Source: Flavobacterium microcysteis (GTDB lineage: Bacteria; Bacteroidota; Bacteroidia; Flavobacteriales; Flavobacteriaceae). Taken from it: a stretch of DNA of 64,000 nt. The notes beneath the pieces are model-generated. The model had not been told where the DNA came from and made no database searches. It saw nothing but the letters and a program-made list of their open reading frames with translations. Numbering within the stretch: position 1 is the first letter of the stretch; the number at the start of each line of letters is the position of its first letter. Both the position numbers and the translations under genes were made by a program. The DNA is taken from the NCBI RefSeq assembly GCF_006385255.1, contig NZ_VFJE01000051.1:124001-188000 (forward strand), given 5' to 3'. Below, piece after piece: positions 8,363 through 17,806 of the stretch.

Positions 8363-9238
8363 ATGAACAGTTTACAAATCAAAAACTTAAACAAAACGTA
8401 TGGCAATGGCGTAGAGGCTATGCAGGATATTTCTTTGGAAATAGGCAACGGTATTTTTGGATTGCTTGGCCCTAATGGTGCAGGAAAATCTACTCTCATG
8501 AAAACAATTGCAGGATTGCAGACTCCTGATACGGGAAGGATCCTCTTTAATGATGTTGATATCGTAGCAGACCCGGGGTTTGTCAAACAGCAATTAGGAT
8601 ATCTGCCGCAAGATTTTGGGGTTTATCCTAAAATCAGCGCTTATGATTTATTAGAGCATCTGGCTGTATTAAAAGGAGTAGGAGATAAAAAATCAAGAAA
8701 AGAGCAGATTTATGCACTTCTTGAAAAAACCAATTTGTTTAATGAACGAAATAAGGCAGTAAGTTCTTTTTCTGGCGGAATGCGACAGCGTTTTGGCGTA
8801 GCGCAATCATTACTTGGAAATCCTCAGATTATTATAGTTGATGAACCTACAGCAGGTCTTGACCCAGAAGAACGCAATAGATTCAATAATTTATTAAGCG
8901 AAATAGGAGAGCAGGTGATCGTCATTCTTTCAACCCATTTGGTTGAAGATGTTAGGAATTTGTGCACGAAAATGGCAATTATCAATAAAGGGAAAGTGTT
9001 GGCCTATGGAAATCCGGAAGTCTTTATTAAAGAGTTGGAAGCATGTATCTGGACAAAAAGTATTGATAAAAGCGAACTGCCTACTTATAAGGAAAAATTT
9101 GAGGTGATAGCCACGCAGTTGAATGCCGGAAAACTATACCTGCAGATTTATTCTAAAAAGAATCCTGATAACGGTTTTGTAACGAAGCAAGCCGATCTTG
9201 AAGCTGTTTATTTTGCGCAACTCCATAATGCCAAGTGA
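8363..9238 (+). CDS. ABC transporter ATP-binding protein
   Basis: ATPase subunit, 291 residues from the ATG at 8363 (an upstream in-frame ATG at 8318 adds 15 residues with no conserved content). Walker A is GPNGAGKST, the signature is SFSGGMRQR, Walker B is IIIVDEPTAGLD, and the H-loop is STHLVED. The C-terminal 80 residues form an extra domain seen in ABC-2 exporters of this type. Its stop lies inside the 5' end of the next gene, so both are translationally coupled. It energises the permease part of that protein; the substrate is unknown. Confidence 0.93.
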   Translation: MNSLQIKNLNKTYGNGVEAMQDISLEIGNGIFGLLGPNGAGKSTLMKTIAGLQTPDTGRILFNDVDIVADPGFVKQQLGYLPQDFGVYPKISAYDLLEHLAVLKGVGDKKSRKEQIYALLEKTNLFNERNKAVSSFSGGMRQRFGVAQSLLGNPQIIIVDEPTAGLDPEERNRFNNLLSEIGEQVIVILSTHLVEDVRNLCTKMAIINKGKVLAYGNPEVFIKELEACIWTKSIDKSELPTYKEKFEVIATQLNAGKLYLQIYSKKNPDNGFVTKQADLEAVYFAQLHNAK

Positions 9239-12200
9239 TATGTTTACAGGTATCTTACATTTTGACTGGATTTTTTTCGCAAAGAAAAAATCCTTTTTGC
9301 TGCTGCTTCTTTTCCTTTTAGGATTAGGAATATTTACTGCGGTTGGTGCTAATTTCCCTTTTCCGGAGACGTATAAGAATTCGCCTTATATAATAACCTA
9401 TATTACCGGTATTATGTCGCTGATGTGTCTTTTTACCGTATCGCTACTCACGGCACAAAGCCTTATGCGGGAAAAAGAGGCTCATTTTGATTTAATTCTT
9501 TATGCAACACCTCTACAGAAAAAGTATTATTTAGGCAGCCGATTTCTGGTAATCTGCGGTATTGCTATTATTTCATTTGCATTGTATAGCATCGGGCTGC
9601 TTCTAGGTCATCAGCTATTTCGTACGAACAGAGATGAATATATGGAGTTGTATTTATGGCATTATATCCAGCCATTTTTACTATTAGCCGTACCTAATAT
9701 TTTGTTCTGTACCGGCATTATTTGCAGTATTGGCGTTTTGGCAAAAAATAGAATAGCCATCTATATTTCCGGTCTTTTTATTTATTTCTTTTATTGGGGC
9801 ATAGCCCTATTTTCTAATTCTCCACTCATAGCCAATTCGTCACCGATTTCAGCAGAAAGCATGCAGCTTATGGCAAAATTAGATCCTTTTGGGCTGTCGG
9901 CATTTTTTGAGCAGACACAATATTGGTCAGCCGAACAACGCAATACCCAATTGCTGGAATTAAAAGGATCATTTTTAGTGAATCGTATTGCCTGTCTTGC
10001 GATTTCATTCCTGCTCATGTTGTATGCCTATCGAAAATTGAGCTTTGTAACCGGAAATGAGAAAAAATCTCATAAAAGAATTCAGGAAAAAAAATCAAAT
10101 TTTCAAGGTGATTATCATCCGGTAACTACAAAAAACAGTGGCTGTGCCTATTTTTTCACAGCGTTTTTCAGCTTTGTAAAGATTGATATACGTTCTATAA
10201 TCAAAAGTGTTCCGATATGGATTATAATCCTGGGTTGGTGCTCTTTTGCAAGTATAGAAATGGTAAGCATGATTAATGCCGGAAGGCGATTGCCGGAGCG
10301 TCTTGCCACCACAGCCCTAATGGTGAACGAAATACTGAAGCTTTTTCCGATTGTAGGCATTTTAGTCTTGATTTTTTATGGCAGCGAAGTTTTTTGGAGA
10401 AGCCACAGCGCCCGTTTTGAATCTTTGGAAAAAAGTAGCCCAGTGTCATCAGCTGTAGTTATCCTATCAAAATGGTTTTCATTAGCAATTATAACAGTCT
10501 TGCTAATAGCGTGCAATTGTTTGATAGGCGTGATACTTCAACTGTCATTTGGCTCAGCCCATATCGACTTCGGACTTTATTTATCGCTTTTTTATCTTAT
10601 TGGCTTGCCATTACTGCTTTGTTCGGCTTTAATAATTAGCATACAGGCCATCTGCCGAAACAGATATGTTGGTTTGACTGTTGCTACAATCCTGTTGCTT
10701 TTTACGAATACTTCTTTAGGAGGAATGGTCGGGATTAAACATCCGGTAGTGCAATATGCCAATGTTTTTCAGGGTATTTACAGCGAAATGAACGGATTTG
10801 ACTTTTTTCTGGATGCTTTTCACATTAAAATGATCTATTGGACTTGTATTGCCGCAATAATTCTATGGGTTGCTATCTGGTTTAATAACAAAAGAATGGC
10901 TGTCGGGAAATTAAAAATATTGCCTGTTATCATGTTGTTTACTTTTCTGGTTGGAGCCGCATTTTCCGGAGTAATATTGCTAAAGGAAATAGAGCAATCT
11001 AAAAATAACGAGCGCAATGATTGGAAGCAAGCGTATGAGGAACGCTATAAAAAATTCAGTCGCCTGTTGCAGCCATCCATAACCGATGTCAAGACCAATA
11101 TCGATTTATTTCCGGAACAAAACAGCTATACTGTAGAAGGTAGTTATATTTTAGAGAACAAAGGCGATAAGGCTATTGATTCTATTTTGGTTTATGCGGA
11201 TAAAGAACTGCAATGGAAAGGTTTTGTAATTGATGGAGCTAAATTGGTATTGGAAGACAAGCAATACGGACATTATTGGTATAGGTTACTCCGGCCTTTA
11301 CAGCCAGGCGAATCCAGTACAATGAAGTTTGGTTTTGCTTATGAAGCTTCGCCATTTAACGGATTTAAGCCGTTTAATGCCATCCTAAAAAATGGTAGTT
11401 TTATCCGTATCAGTAACTTTTTCCCAAGACTAGGCTATATAGGAGACAACGAAATAGATGACCCAAAAGAGCGTACAAGACGAAACATGCCGGCTTCGTC
11501 TATAGTGGTTCCTCTGGAAGAAAAAATACAAATGCCTTATTACTACGATCATGTTACTCTTGATGCTGTAATTTCTACTTCGGGCGATCAGACAGCTATC
11601 GGAATTGGCGACATGAAAGATCAATGGCAAAAAGATGACCGTAATTATTTCCGATATAAAACACCATCGCCTATACCGTTTCGCTTTGCTGTTTCTTCAG
11701 CCCGCTATGCGGTTCAAAAAGTGATGTATGACGGAATTGCTGTTGAAGTGTATTATCATCCGGAACATCAACAAAATGTTGGGCATATCGTGCGAAATGT
11801 AAAACAGACATTGCGGTATTGCAAGCAAAATTTTAGTAACTATCCCTATGAGGTGATTCGGTTTGCGGAAATATCATCTTATGTGAAAGGGTTTGCGGCT
11901 ACGGCTTATCCCACGTCTTATTTTATGAATGAATCTTTTGGTTTCCAGAATAAAATAAAGCAGGATCCCGAAAAAGACATATTGAACGAACTGATTAGCC
12001 ATGAATTGTCTCATACCTGGTGGGGCAATGCTACAATTGACACCGATTATCGTGAAGGCTGTAAGTTGTTGACGGAAACATTGGCCATGTATACGGAACA
12101 GATGTTATATAAAACCGTTTATGGCAATGAAAATATTTTGTCACGGGTTCAGGTACATAAAGATATTTATTTGGGCGAACGTGCTTTTTGGGGAGAAGAA

Positions 12201-12746
12201 CCTTTATACAAATCCGATCCGAACAAACCGTTTCTTTGTTATGATAAAGGAGCTGTTGTTATGTACCAATTGGAAATGCTTCTTGGAGAGGAGAAAATAA
12301 ATAAGGCACTCCGAAGCTTATTACAAAAGCATGCCTATCCGTTACAACCGCCTACTTCTTTAGATCTTATCAACGAATTTTATGCAGTCAGCGATAAAGC
12401 ACTGCATCCAAAAATCGATGAACTGTTTAAGCAGATTATTATTCATGATTTGCAGTTGGATAAAGCGGTCGTTACAAAGACAAAAGACGAAAAATACGAA
12501 CTGAATGTTGCTGTTATTGCTAAAAAATATAGCGAAGACGGCAAAGGTAAAAGTGCAGAAATTGATTTTGACGACCCGATAGAAGTTGAGATTTCCTTTG
12601 AAAATGAAAAAAAACAAATTATTAGAATGGAGAAAAATCAGCTACAGTTGAAAACGCTCCTTTCACAAAAACCAGCAAAAATTATATTGGACCCACGAAT
12701 GCGATTTATGGAAATCAGCTTAGAGGATAACGGGAAAAATTTCTAA
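9228..12746 (+). CDS. ABC-2 permease fused to an M1-type metallopeptidase
   Basis: About 1,172 residues. The first ~600 hold two blocks of six membrane helices each, an ABC-2-type permease. The rest (about 640-1170) is an extracytoplasmic M1 (gluzincin) domain with the zinc motif HELSHTWWGN (His925, His929) followed by TETLAMYTE, which supplies the third ligand Glu. The usual GxMEN exopeptidase motif is not seen; its place holds GFAATAYPTSYFMNE, so aminopeptidase activity is doubtful. This fusion is known in Bacteroidota genomes. The start is ambiguous: ATG 9228 overlaps the ATPase gene by 11 bp and ATG 9240 lies one base after its stop. Together with the ATPase it forms a complete exporter, perhaps one that trims its cargo. 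Confidence 0.88.
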   Translation: MPSDMFTGILHFDWIFFAKKKSFLLLLLFLLGLGIFTAVGANFPFPETYKNSPYIITYITGIMSLMCLFTVSLLTAQSLMREKEAHFDLILYATPLQKKYYLGSRFLVICGIAIISFALYSIGLLLGHQLFRTNRDEYMELYLWHYIQPFLLLAVPNILFCTGIICSIGVLAKNRIAIYISGLFIYFFYWGIALFSNSPLIANSSPISAESMQLMAKLDPFGLSAFFEQTQYWSAEQRNTQLLELKGSFLVNRIACLAISFLLMLYAYRKLSFVTGNEKKSHKRIQEKKSNFQGDYHPVTTKNSGCAYFFTAFFSFVKIDIRSIIKSVPIWIIILGWCSFASIEMVSMINAGRRLPERLATTALMVNEILKLFPIVGILVLIFYGSEVFWRSHSARFESLEKSSPVSSAVVILSKWFSLAIITVLLIACNCLIGVILQLSFGSAHIDFGLYLSLFYLIGLPLLLCSALIISIQAICRNRYVGLTVATILLLFTNTSLGGMVGIKHPVVQYANVFQGIYSEMNGFDFFLDAFHIKMIYWTCIAAIILWVAIWFNNKRMAVGKLKILPVIMLFTFLVGAAFSGVILLKEIEQSKNNERNDWKQAYEERYKKFSRLLQPSITDVKTNIDLFPEQNSYTVEGSYILENKGDKAIDSILVYADKELQWKGFVIDGAKLVLEDKQYGHYWYRLLRPLQPGESSTMKFGFAYEASPFNGFKPFNAILKNGSFIRISNFFPRLGYIGDNEIDDPKERTRRNMPASSIVVPLEEKIQMPYYYDHVTLDAVISTSGDQTAIGIGDMKDQWQKDDRNYFRYKTPSPIPFRFAVSSARYAVQKVMYDGIAVEVYYHPEHQQNVGHIVRNVKQTLRYCKQNFSNYPYEVIRFAEISSYVKGFAATAYPTSYFMNESFGFQNKIKQDPEKDILNELISHELSHTWWGNATIDTDYREGCKLLTETLAMYTEQMLYKTVYGNENILSRVQVHKDIYLGERAFWGEEPLYKSDPNKPFLCYDKGAVVMYQLEMLLGEEKINKALRSLLQKHAYPLQPPTSLDLINEFYAVSDKALHPKIDELFKQIIIHDLQLDKAVVTKTKDEKYELNVAVIAKKYSEDGKGKSAEIDFDDPIEVEISFENEKKQIIRMEKNQLQLKTLLSQKPAKIILDPRMRFMEISLEDNGKNF

Positions 12747-12775
12747 TGAAAAAGAAAAATAAAATGCTGGTAGAA

Positions 12776-12803
12776 AAAGCGGAGAACTGTTCTCCGCTTT
12801 TTT
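12776..12803 (+). terminator. Intrinsic terminator after the ABC/M1 gene
   Basis: Perfect 11-bp stem AAAGCGGAGAA (12776-12786) / TTCTCCGCTTT (12790-12800) with a three-base loop, ending in six Ts. Confidence 0.88.
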
Positions 12804-12831
12804 GTTTTATGAAAATCAGGATTCTAAGTCA

Positions 12832-12861
12832 TTGCAATATCATGGATAAGCCTTATCTTTA
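12832..12861 (+). promoter_or_regulatory. Predicted aconitase promoter
   Basis: TTG (12832-12834), 19 bp, then TATCTTTA (12854-12861), which differs from TAnnTTTG only in the last base. The ATG at 12894 lies 32 bp downstream. Confidence 0.45.
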
Positions 12862-12893
12862 TAGTACTTTCAATTAACTAATACGTGCAGCTT

Positions 12894-15671
12894 ATGACAA
12901 ACGACATTTATCAGATTAAGAAATTGCTGAATACTAAAAATGGCACATTTACTTATTATAGCCTGCCTGAAATGGAAAAGCATGGATACAATATCAAAAA
13001 GATGCCATTTTCTATCAGGATACTGTTGGAAAATGCATTGCGTAACTTTGATGATTTTGCCATCACTAAGGAAAATATTGAAACTTTGCTGAATTGGAAA
13101 CCGGAAGCGTCAGATAAAGACATTCCGTTTAAGCCTGCCAGAGTCCTAATGCAGGATTTTACAGGAGTTCCTGCTGTTGTCGACATTGCTTCACTTCGAG
13201 CTGAAATCGCCCGGAAAGGTAAAAATCCGGATGAGATCAACCCGTTGATTCCGGTGGATCTGGTTATTGACCATTCGGTACAGGTTGATTATTTTGGAAC
13301 GGAGTATTCCTACGATCGTAATATGGATGAAGAATACAAACGTAACAAAGAACGTTACCAGTTTTTGAAATGGGCACAGCAGTCGTTTGGCAATTTTAGT
13401 GTCGTACCGCCAGGTATGGGTATTTGCCATCAGGTTAATCTGGAATATTTGTCAAAAGGAGTTATTCAACGCAATGGAGAAGTATTTCCGGATACGCTGG
13501 TAGGAACAGACAGTCACACGCCAATGGTAAACGGTATAGGAGTTATTGCATGGGGCGTTGGTGGAATAGAGGCAGAGGCTGCGATTTTGGGACAGCCTAT
13601 TTATTTCATCATGCCGGAAGTTATCGGATTACGCCTGACAGGAAAAATTCCGTTGGGATCAACAGCAACCGATATGGTTTTGACCATTGCCGAACTGCTT
13701 CGCAAATATGGCGTGGTAGGAAAGTTTGTTGAGGTTTTTGGTTCCGGATTAGATAATCTTACGGTTCCTGATAGAGCTACGATTGGCAATATGTCGCCTG
13801 AATTTGGTTGTACCGTTACCTATTTTCCTATTGATGAGAAAACGTTAGAATACATGCGGATGACCAACCGTTCGGAGAATGAAGTTCAACTCGTAGAAGA
13901 TTATTGTAAGGCTAATTTATTGTGGCGTACCGGAAATGAAGAAATTACCTATACTCATGTGTTGGAATTGGATCTTTCCACGATAGAACCTACAGTAGCT
14001 GGCCCAAAAAGACCGCAGGATAAGATATTGCTTAAAAATTTCCAAACCACTTTTATAGATGTACTGAATCAGTCGTTTGGCCGAAAATACATCAAGCCAC
14101 AGGAACAGCTGACACGATGGTTTGCAGAAGGAGGAAGTAGCCTACAGTCGCACAAGGAAACTGCAATGGTGCCCGATACAAAGATTGAGGAAAAAATGGA
14201 AGACGGGATGAAAATTGTTACCGTAACCGTAGGGCAAGAACAATTCATGCTGTCAGATGGTGCTGTTGTCATTGCTGCCATAACTTCCTGTACCAATACT
14301 TCCAATCCGTATGTAATGATTGGAGCCGGACTGGTAGCCAGAAAAGCAAGAGAACGTGGACTGAATGTAAAACCTTGGGTAAAAACCTCACTGGCTCCGG
14401 GTTCTAAAGTGGTTACGGACTATCTGATCAAAGCCGATTTATTAGACGACCTGCAATCAATGAAATTCCATATCGTGGGTTATGGCTGTACTTCCTGTAT
14501 TGGAAATTCAGGTCCGCTTCCTTCCCATATTGCCAAAGCCATTGATGACCATGATTTGGTAATGGCTTCTGTGCTTTCGGGCAACAGGAATTTTGAAGCC
14601 AGAATACATCCGCAAATAAAAATGAACTTCCTGATGTCGCCAATGCTGGTCGTGGCTTATGCCATTGCCGGCCGTGTTGATGTCGACCTGTTAAATGAGC
14701 CGATTAGTTATGATCCAAACCAGCAGCCGGTCTATTTGAAAGATATATGGCCTTCAAATGATGAAATTAATAGCATCATGAACTCGGTACTTTCGCCTAA
14801 ACAGTTTGCCAACAGTTATGGGACTATTTTTGACGGTAATGAAATATGGCAGAATCTTGAAGTGCCTAATGAGAAAATATATGTTTGGGATGAGGAGTCT
14901 ACTTATATCAAAGAAGCGCCCTTCTTTAAAAATCTTCCCGACCATCCGCAACCTTTGAAAGATATTGAAAATGCAACTGCTTTGTTGGTTTTGGGAGACA
15001 GCATCACAACCGATCATATTTCGCCGGCAGGTTCTTATAACGAATCATCGGCAGCCGGGAAATACCTGCTAAACCGTGGAGTACCTAAGGAAGAATTTAA
15101 TTCCTACGGTTCACGCCGTGGACATGATGAGGTTATGATTCGAGGGACTTTTGCCAATGTCCGTATTAAAAACAAATTGGCCGATAGAGAAGGCGGTTAT
15201 ACCAAATATTTGCCAACAGGCGAGGAAATGACAGTGTATGATGCTTCAATCAAATACAAAGAAACACAGACTCCATTGGTGATTCTGGCAGGAAAAGAAT
15301 ACGGAAGTGGCTCCTCGAGAGACTGGGCAGCAAAAGGGACTTTTTTATTGGGCGTAAAAGCCGTATTGGCAGAAAGCTATGAAAGAATCCACAGAAGTAA
15401 TCTGGTTGGAATGGGCGTATTGCCTTTGCAATATTTGCCAGGCCAGAATGCAGAAAGTTTAGGATTAACCGGAACGGAGCAATTCAGTATATCCGGTATT
15501 GCTAATGACATCAAACCTTTAAAAGAAGTTGAAGTCACAGCCCTGAAAAAAAATGGAGAAAAAATCCAATTTAAGGCTATTGCCAGACTGGATTCCAAGA
15601 TTGAAATCGAATACTACAGAAACGAAGGCATATTGCAGTATGTATTAAGGCAGTTCCTTCATAAATCATAA
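12894..15671 (+). CDS. acnA: Aconitate hydratase
   Basis: Cytoplasmic TCA-cycle enzyme that isomerises citrate to isocitrate through a [4Fe-4S] cluster. From the ATG at 12894 it is 925 residues, as expected for the AcnA/IRP1 type. The cluster cysteines are visible in SCTNTSNP (Cys466) and GYGCTSCIGNSG (Cys532, Cys535). Other family motifs are LVGTDSHTPMVNG, the swivel-domain ITTDHISPAG and EYGSGSSRDWAAKG. An in-frame GTG at 12885 would add three residues; I prefer the ATG. It is a single-gene unit with its own promoter-like element and terminator. Confidence 0.97.
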   Translation: MTNDIYQIKKLLNTKNGTFTYYSLPEMEKHGYNIKKMPFSIRILLENALRNFDDFAITKENIETLLNWKPEASDKDIPFKPARVLMQDFTGVPAVVDIASLRAEIARKGKNPDEINPLIPVDLVIDHSVQVDYFGTEYSYDRNMDEEYKRNKERYQFLKWAQQSFGNFSVVPPGMGICHQVNLEYLSKGVIQRNGEVFPDTLVGTDSHTPMVNGIGVIAWGVGGIEAEAAILGQPIYFIMPEVIGLRLTGKIPLGSTATDMVLTIAELLRKYGVVGKFVEVFGSGLDNLTVPDRATIGNMSPEFGCTVTYFPIDEKTLEYMRMTNRSENEVQLVEDYCKANLLWRTGNEEITYTHVLELDLSTIEPTVAGPKRPQDKILLKNFQTTFIDVLNQSFGRKYIKPQEQLTRWFAEGGSSLQSHKETAMVPDTKIEEKMEDGMKIVTVTVGQEQFMLSDGAVVIAAITSCTNTSNPYVMIGAGLVARKARERGLNVKPWVKTSLAPGSKVVTDYLIKADLLDDLQSMKFHIVGYGCTSCIGNSGPLPSHIAKAIDDHDLVMASVLSGNRNFEARIHPQIKMNFLMSPMLVVAYAIAGRVDVDLLNEPISYDPNQQPVYLKDIWPSNDEINSIMNSVLSPKQFANSYGTIFDGNEIWQNLEVPNEKIYVWDEESTYIKEAPFFKNLPDHPQPLKDIENATALLVLGDSITTDHISPAGSYNESSAAGKYLLNRGVPKEEFNSYGSRRGHDEVMIRGTFANVRIKNKLADREGGYTKYLPTGEEMTVYDASIKYKETQTPLVILAGKEYGSGSSRDWAAKGTFLLGVKAVLAESYERIHRSNLVGMGVLPLQYLPGQNAESLGLTGTEQFSISGIANDIKPLKEVEVTALKKNGEKIQFKAIARLDSKIEIEYYRNEGILQYVLRQFLHKS

Positions 15672-15688
15672 AGCTGATTTAGACAATA

Positions 15689-15719
15689 AAAAAGCGGAAA
15701 GAAAACCTTTCCGCTTTTT
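15689..15719. terminator. Bidirectional terminator between aconitase and MFS gene
   Basis: Stem GCGGAAAG (15694-15701) / CTTTCCGC (15707-15714) flanked by A-run and T-run, so it can serve both convergent genes. Confidence 0.85.
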
Positions 15720-15723
15720 ATTT

Positions 15724-17010
15724 TTAAAGAGCTTCATTTAAATTTTGAGGTGCCTCCTCTTGTAAAGGAGTGACCTGAGTGTACTTCTGTTTTTTGGTTA
15801 TTAACTTATTGACACGCCACATCAGGATAATACTGATAACGGAAATAACTACAATTACATAGCCTACCGTATTGTAGTGCTGTAATGGACTACCTTTACT
15901 TTCTTGCGTAACGATCATTCCGGCAACGGCAGCAGCAATTCCTCCCGCTATCTGTTGCAATGATGAGTTGATACTCATAAAAGCTCCACGATCTGCCATA
16001 TCAGGAACAGCACTTGTTAATGCTGAAGATGGAATCATACGACTCATGATACCCATCATCATCAAAATGTTAAAAACCATAACAAGTGGTAGCGGTGTAA
16101 CACCAAGATTAGTATAGACCACACACATTACCATCATCCATACAGATGCTCCGGCAAATAGGGTGTATTTGTTAATCTTGTCACTTAGTTTTCCTATGAC
16201 CGGCATAATGAGAAGCGAGCTGACACCCGAAACCATTAGCAACATCGTAAGCTGGTTGTAATTGACACCCAGGTTATTGACCGCAAAGGCACTTCCGAAT
16301 GGCATCATCATAAATCCTCCTATTGAAAGTAATGCTGTTGCCGTAAAAGCAATACGATAATCACGTTTTGAAACCGTATGCCATAAGTGGGCAAATGCCG
16401 ACTTATCACGCTGTAAAGAAAGGTGCGCTGTCAATGGTTTTAAATAGACGGCAATAGCAATGGCAATGAAGATACTCAGAACGGCGACCATCCAGAATGG
16501 AGCTTCCCATTTCCATAACGTAGCAATATAAATACCAATTGGCACTCCTAAAACCTGACTGGCTCCAAAGCCCATCTGGATGAATCCCATAACACGACCA
16601 CGTTGCTGTAGCGCAAATATATCAGTGATAATAGCCATAGATATCGAACCGATAACACCTCCAAAAAGTCCGGTAAAAATACGTGCTGCTACTAGAGTCG
16701 CATAACTTTCTGCCAGACCACAAAAAATAGTCCCGATAATAAAACCGATGTAAAAGAACAGTAATAATTTTTTCCTATCGAATTTATCGGCAAAACCGGC
16801 TGTTAGTAGTCCTGATATTCCAGCACTAAAAGCATAAGCAGATACGGCTATCCCAAATGCTGAAGGTTTTAAATCAAGCGATTTCATAAGCATATCACCC
16901 AAAGGCGACATGACCATAAAATCCAATATGACCGTAAACTGTGTTATGGCCAATATAAAGATTACGAATTTTTGATAACCCGTAAAAGACATGGATTGTT
17001 GTTTGTCCAT
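15724..17010 (-). CDS. MFS transporter, drug-efflux type
   Basis: 428-residue inner-membrane antiporter with twelve predicted helices. The motif-A region reads GFADKFDRKKLL between helices 2 and 3, and a motif-C-like GASQVLGVPIG sits in helix 5, which marks exporters (the Bcr/AraJ-like group). It follows the TetR gene by 43 bp on the same strand, a regulator-efflux operon in which the repressor likely responds to the exported compound. The substrate is not predictable. Confidence 0.9.
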   Translation of the reverse strand: MDKQQSMSFTGYQKFVIFILAITQFTVILDFMVMSPLGDMLMKSLDLKPSAFGIAVSAYAFSAGISGLLTAGFADKFDRKKLLLFFYIGFIIGTIFCGLAESYATLVAARIFTGLFGGVIGSISMAIITDIFALQQRGRVMGFIQMGFGASQVLGVPIGIYIATLWKWEAPFWMVAVLSIFIAIAIAVYLKPLTAHLSLQRDKSAFAHLWHTVSKRDYRIAFTATALLSIGGFMMMPFGSAFAVNNLGVNYNQLTMLLMVSGVSSLLIMPVIGKLSDKINKYTLFAGASVWMMVMCVVYTNLGVTPLPLVMVFNILMMMGIMSRMIPSSALTSAVPDMADRGAFMSINSSLQQIAGGIAAAVAGMIVTQESKGSPLQHYNTVGYVIVVISVISIILMWRVNKLITKKQKYTQVTPLQEEAPQNLNEAL

Positions 17011-17053
17011 ATTTTTGATGAATTGATGATTTGTTAATTAATTAGCGTAACTA

Positions 17054-17644
17054 TTATTTTTTCAACGCTTTTATTACAAAGTCGAAGGTCAGCCATAGTA
17101 CTTCGTCTGTCAGCTTAAAAGGTCTTCCACCTTTGCTTTTTCCTTCGTTATGAAAGCGGATGAGATTGTAGAGCGGGGCAAAAGCTACTGACCAATATAC
17201 TTCAAAGGGCATCCTTTCAATTTCCCCTCTTTCAATGATATTGTGCATGAATTTGCCAACCACAGACTTAAATTCTTTTAGAAATGAAGCAAGAAATTCT
17301 TCCTGATAAGACGAGCTACGAAGCTGTTCAAAAAAAAGCGACGTCTTAGGATTTTTCATAGAATAGTTGCAACGGTTTTCCCATTGCTTGCGCAAGCCTT
17401 CTTCGAGCGACATTTCAGGGTCAAATCCGACAATCATGGCAGCCCCCATTATGTTTCCTTCTTCTACTGCAATTTTCAGGATAAGGTCGTCCCGATCTTT
17501 ATAGTAGATGTAAAGGGTAGCTACTGAAATACCGCAGGCTTTTGCAAGCTTGTTCATACTAAAGCCTTCCAGACCATGTGTAGCAATTAATTCAATTGCT
17601 TTTTGCCTGACAAGACTAATCTTGTCTGCATCTCTCATTCTCAT
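17054..17644 (-). CDS. TetR-family repressor
   Basis: DNA-binding domain at the N terminus: AIELIATHGLEGFSMNKLA followed by the recognition helix GISVATLYIYYKDRDDL. The C-terminal part is the ligand-binding helical domain. I start it at ATG 17644 (196 residues); an ORF start at 17671 would place nine extra residues across a palindromic operator. It is the first gene of an operon with the MFS transporter. The 14-bp palindrome 15-28 bp upstream suggests autoregulation. Confidence 0.92.
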   Translation of the reverse strand: MRMRDADKISLVRQKAIELIATHGLEGFSMNKLAKACGISVATLYIYYKDRDDLILKIAVEEGNIMGAAMIVGFDPEMSLEEGLRKQWENRCNYSMKNPKTSLFFEQLRSSSYQEEFLASFLKEFKSVVGKFMHNIIERGEIERMPFEVYWSVAFAPLYNLIRFHNEGKSKGGRPFKLTDEVLWLTFDFVIKALKK

Positions 17645-17658
17645 GGCGCAAATATATA

Positions 17659-17672
17659 AATGAATATTCATT
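17659..17672. promoter_or_regulatory. Palindromic TetR operator candidate
   Basis: AATGAATATTCATT is a perfect 14-bp palindrome 15 bp before the TetR start, followed by a further TCATTTA half-site. TGAAT/ATTCA half-sites are common for TetR repressors that control efflux genes. Confidence 0.6.
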
Positions 17673-17806
17673 CATTTAAAAAAAAGAATAGATTTTTTTA
17701 GAAAAATATTGGGAGAGTTGTTCTTACGACATAATTCTATATTGATTATCTTTATGTTACGATTAAATTATAGGCAATAGTGCAATGATTCTTTTATTAC
17801 ACCAAC

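Noticed and set aside
9198..9227. Earlier TTG start of the ABC/M1 fusion
   Set aside because: Rare start codon deep inside the ATPase gene; two ATGs at 9228 and 9240 give better spacing.
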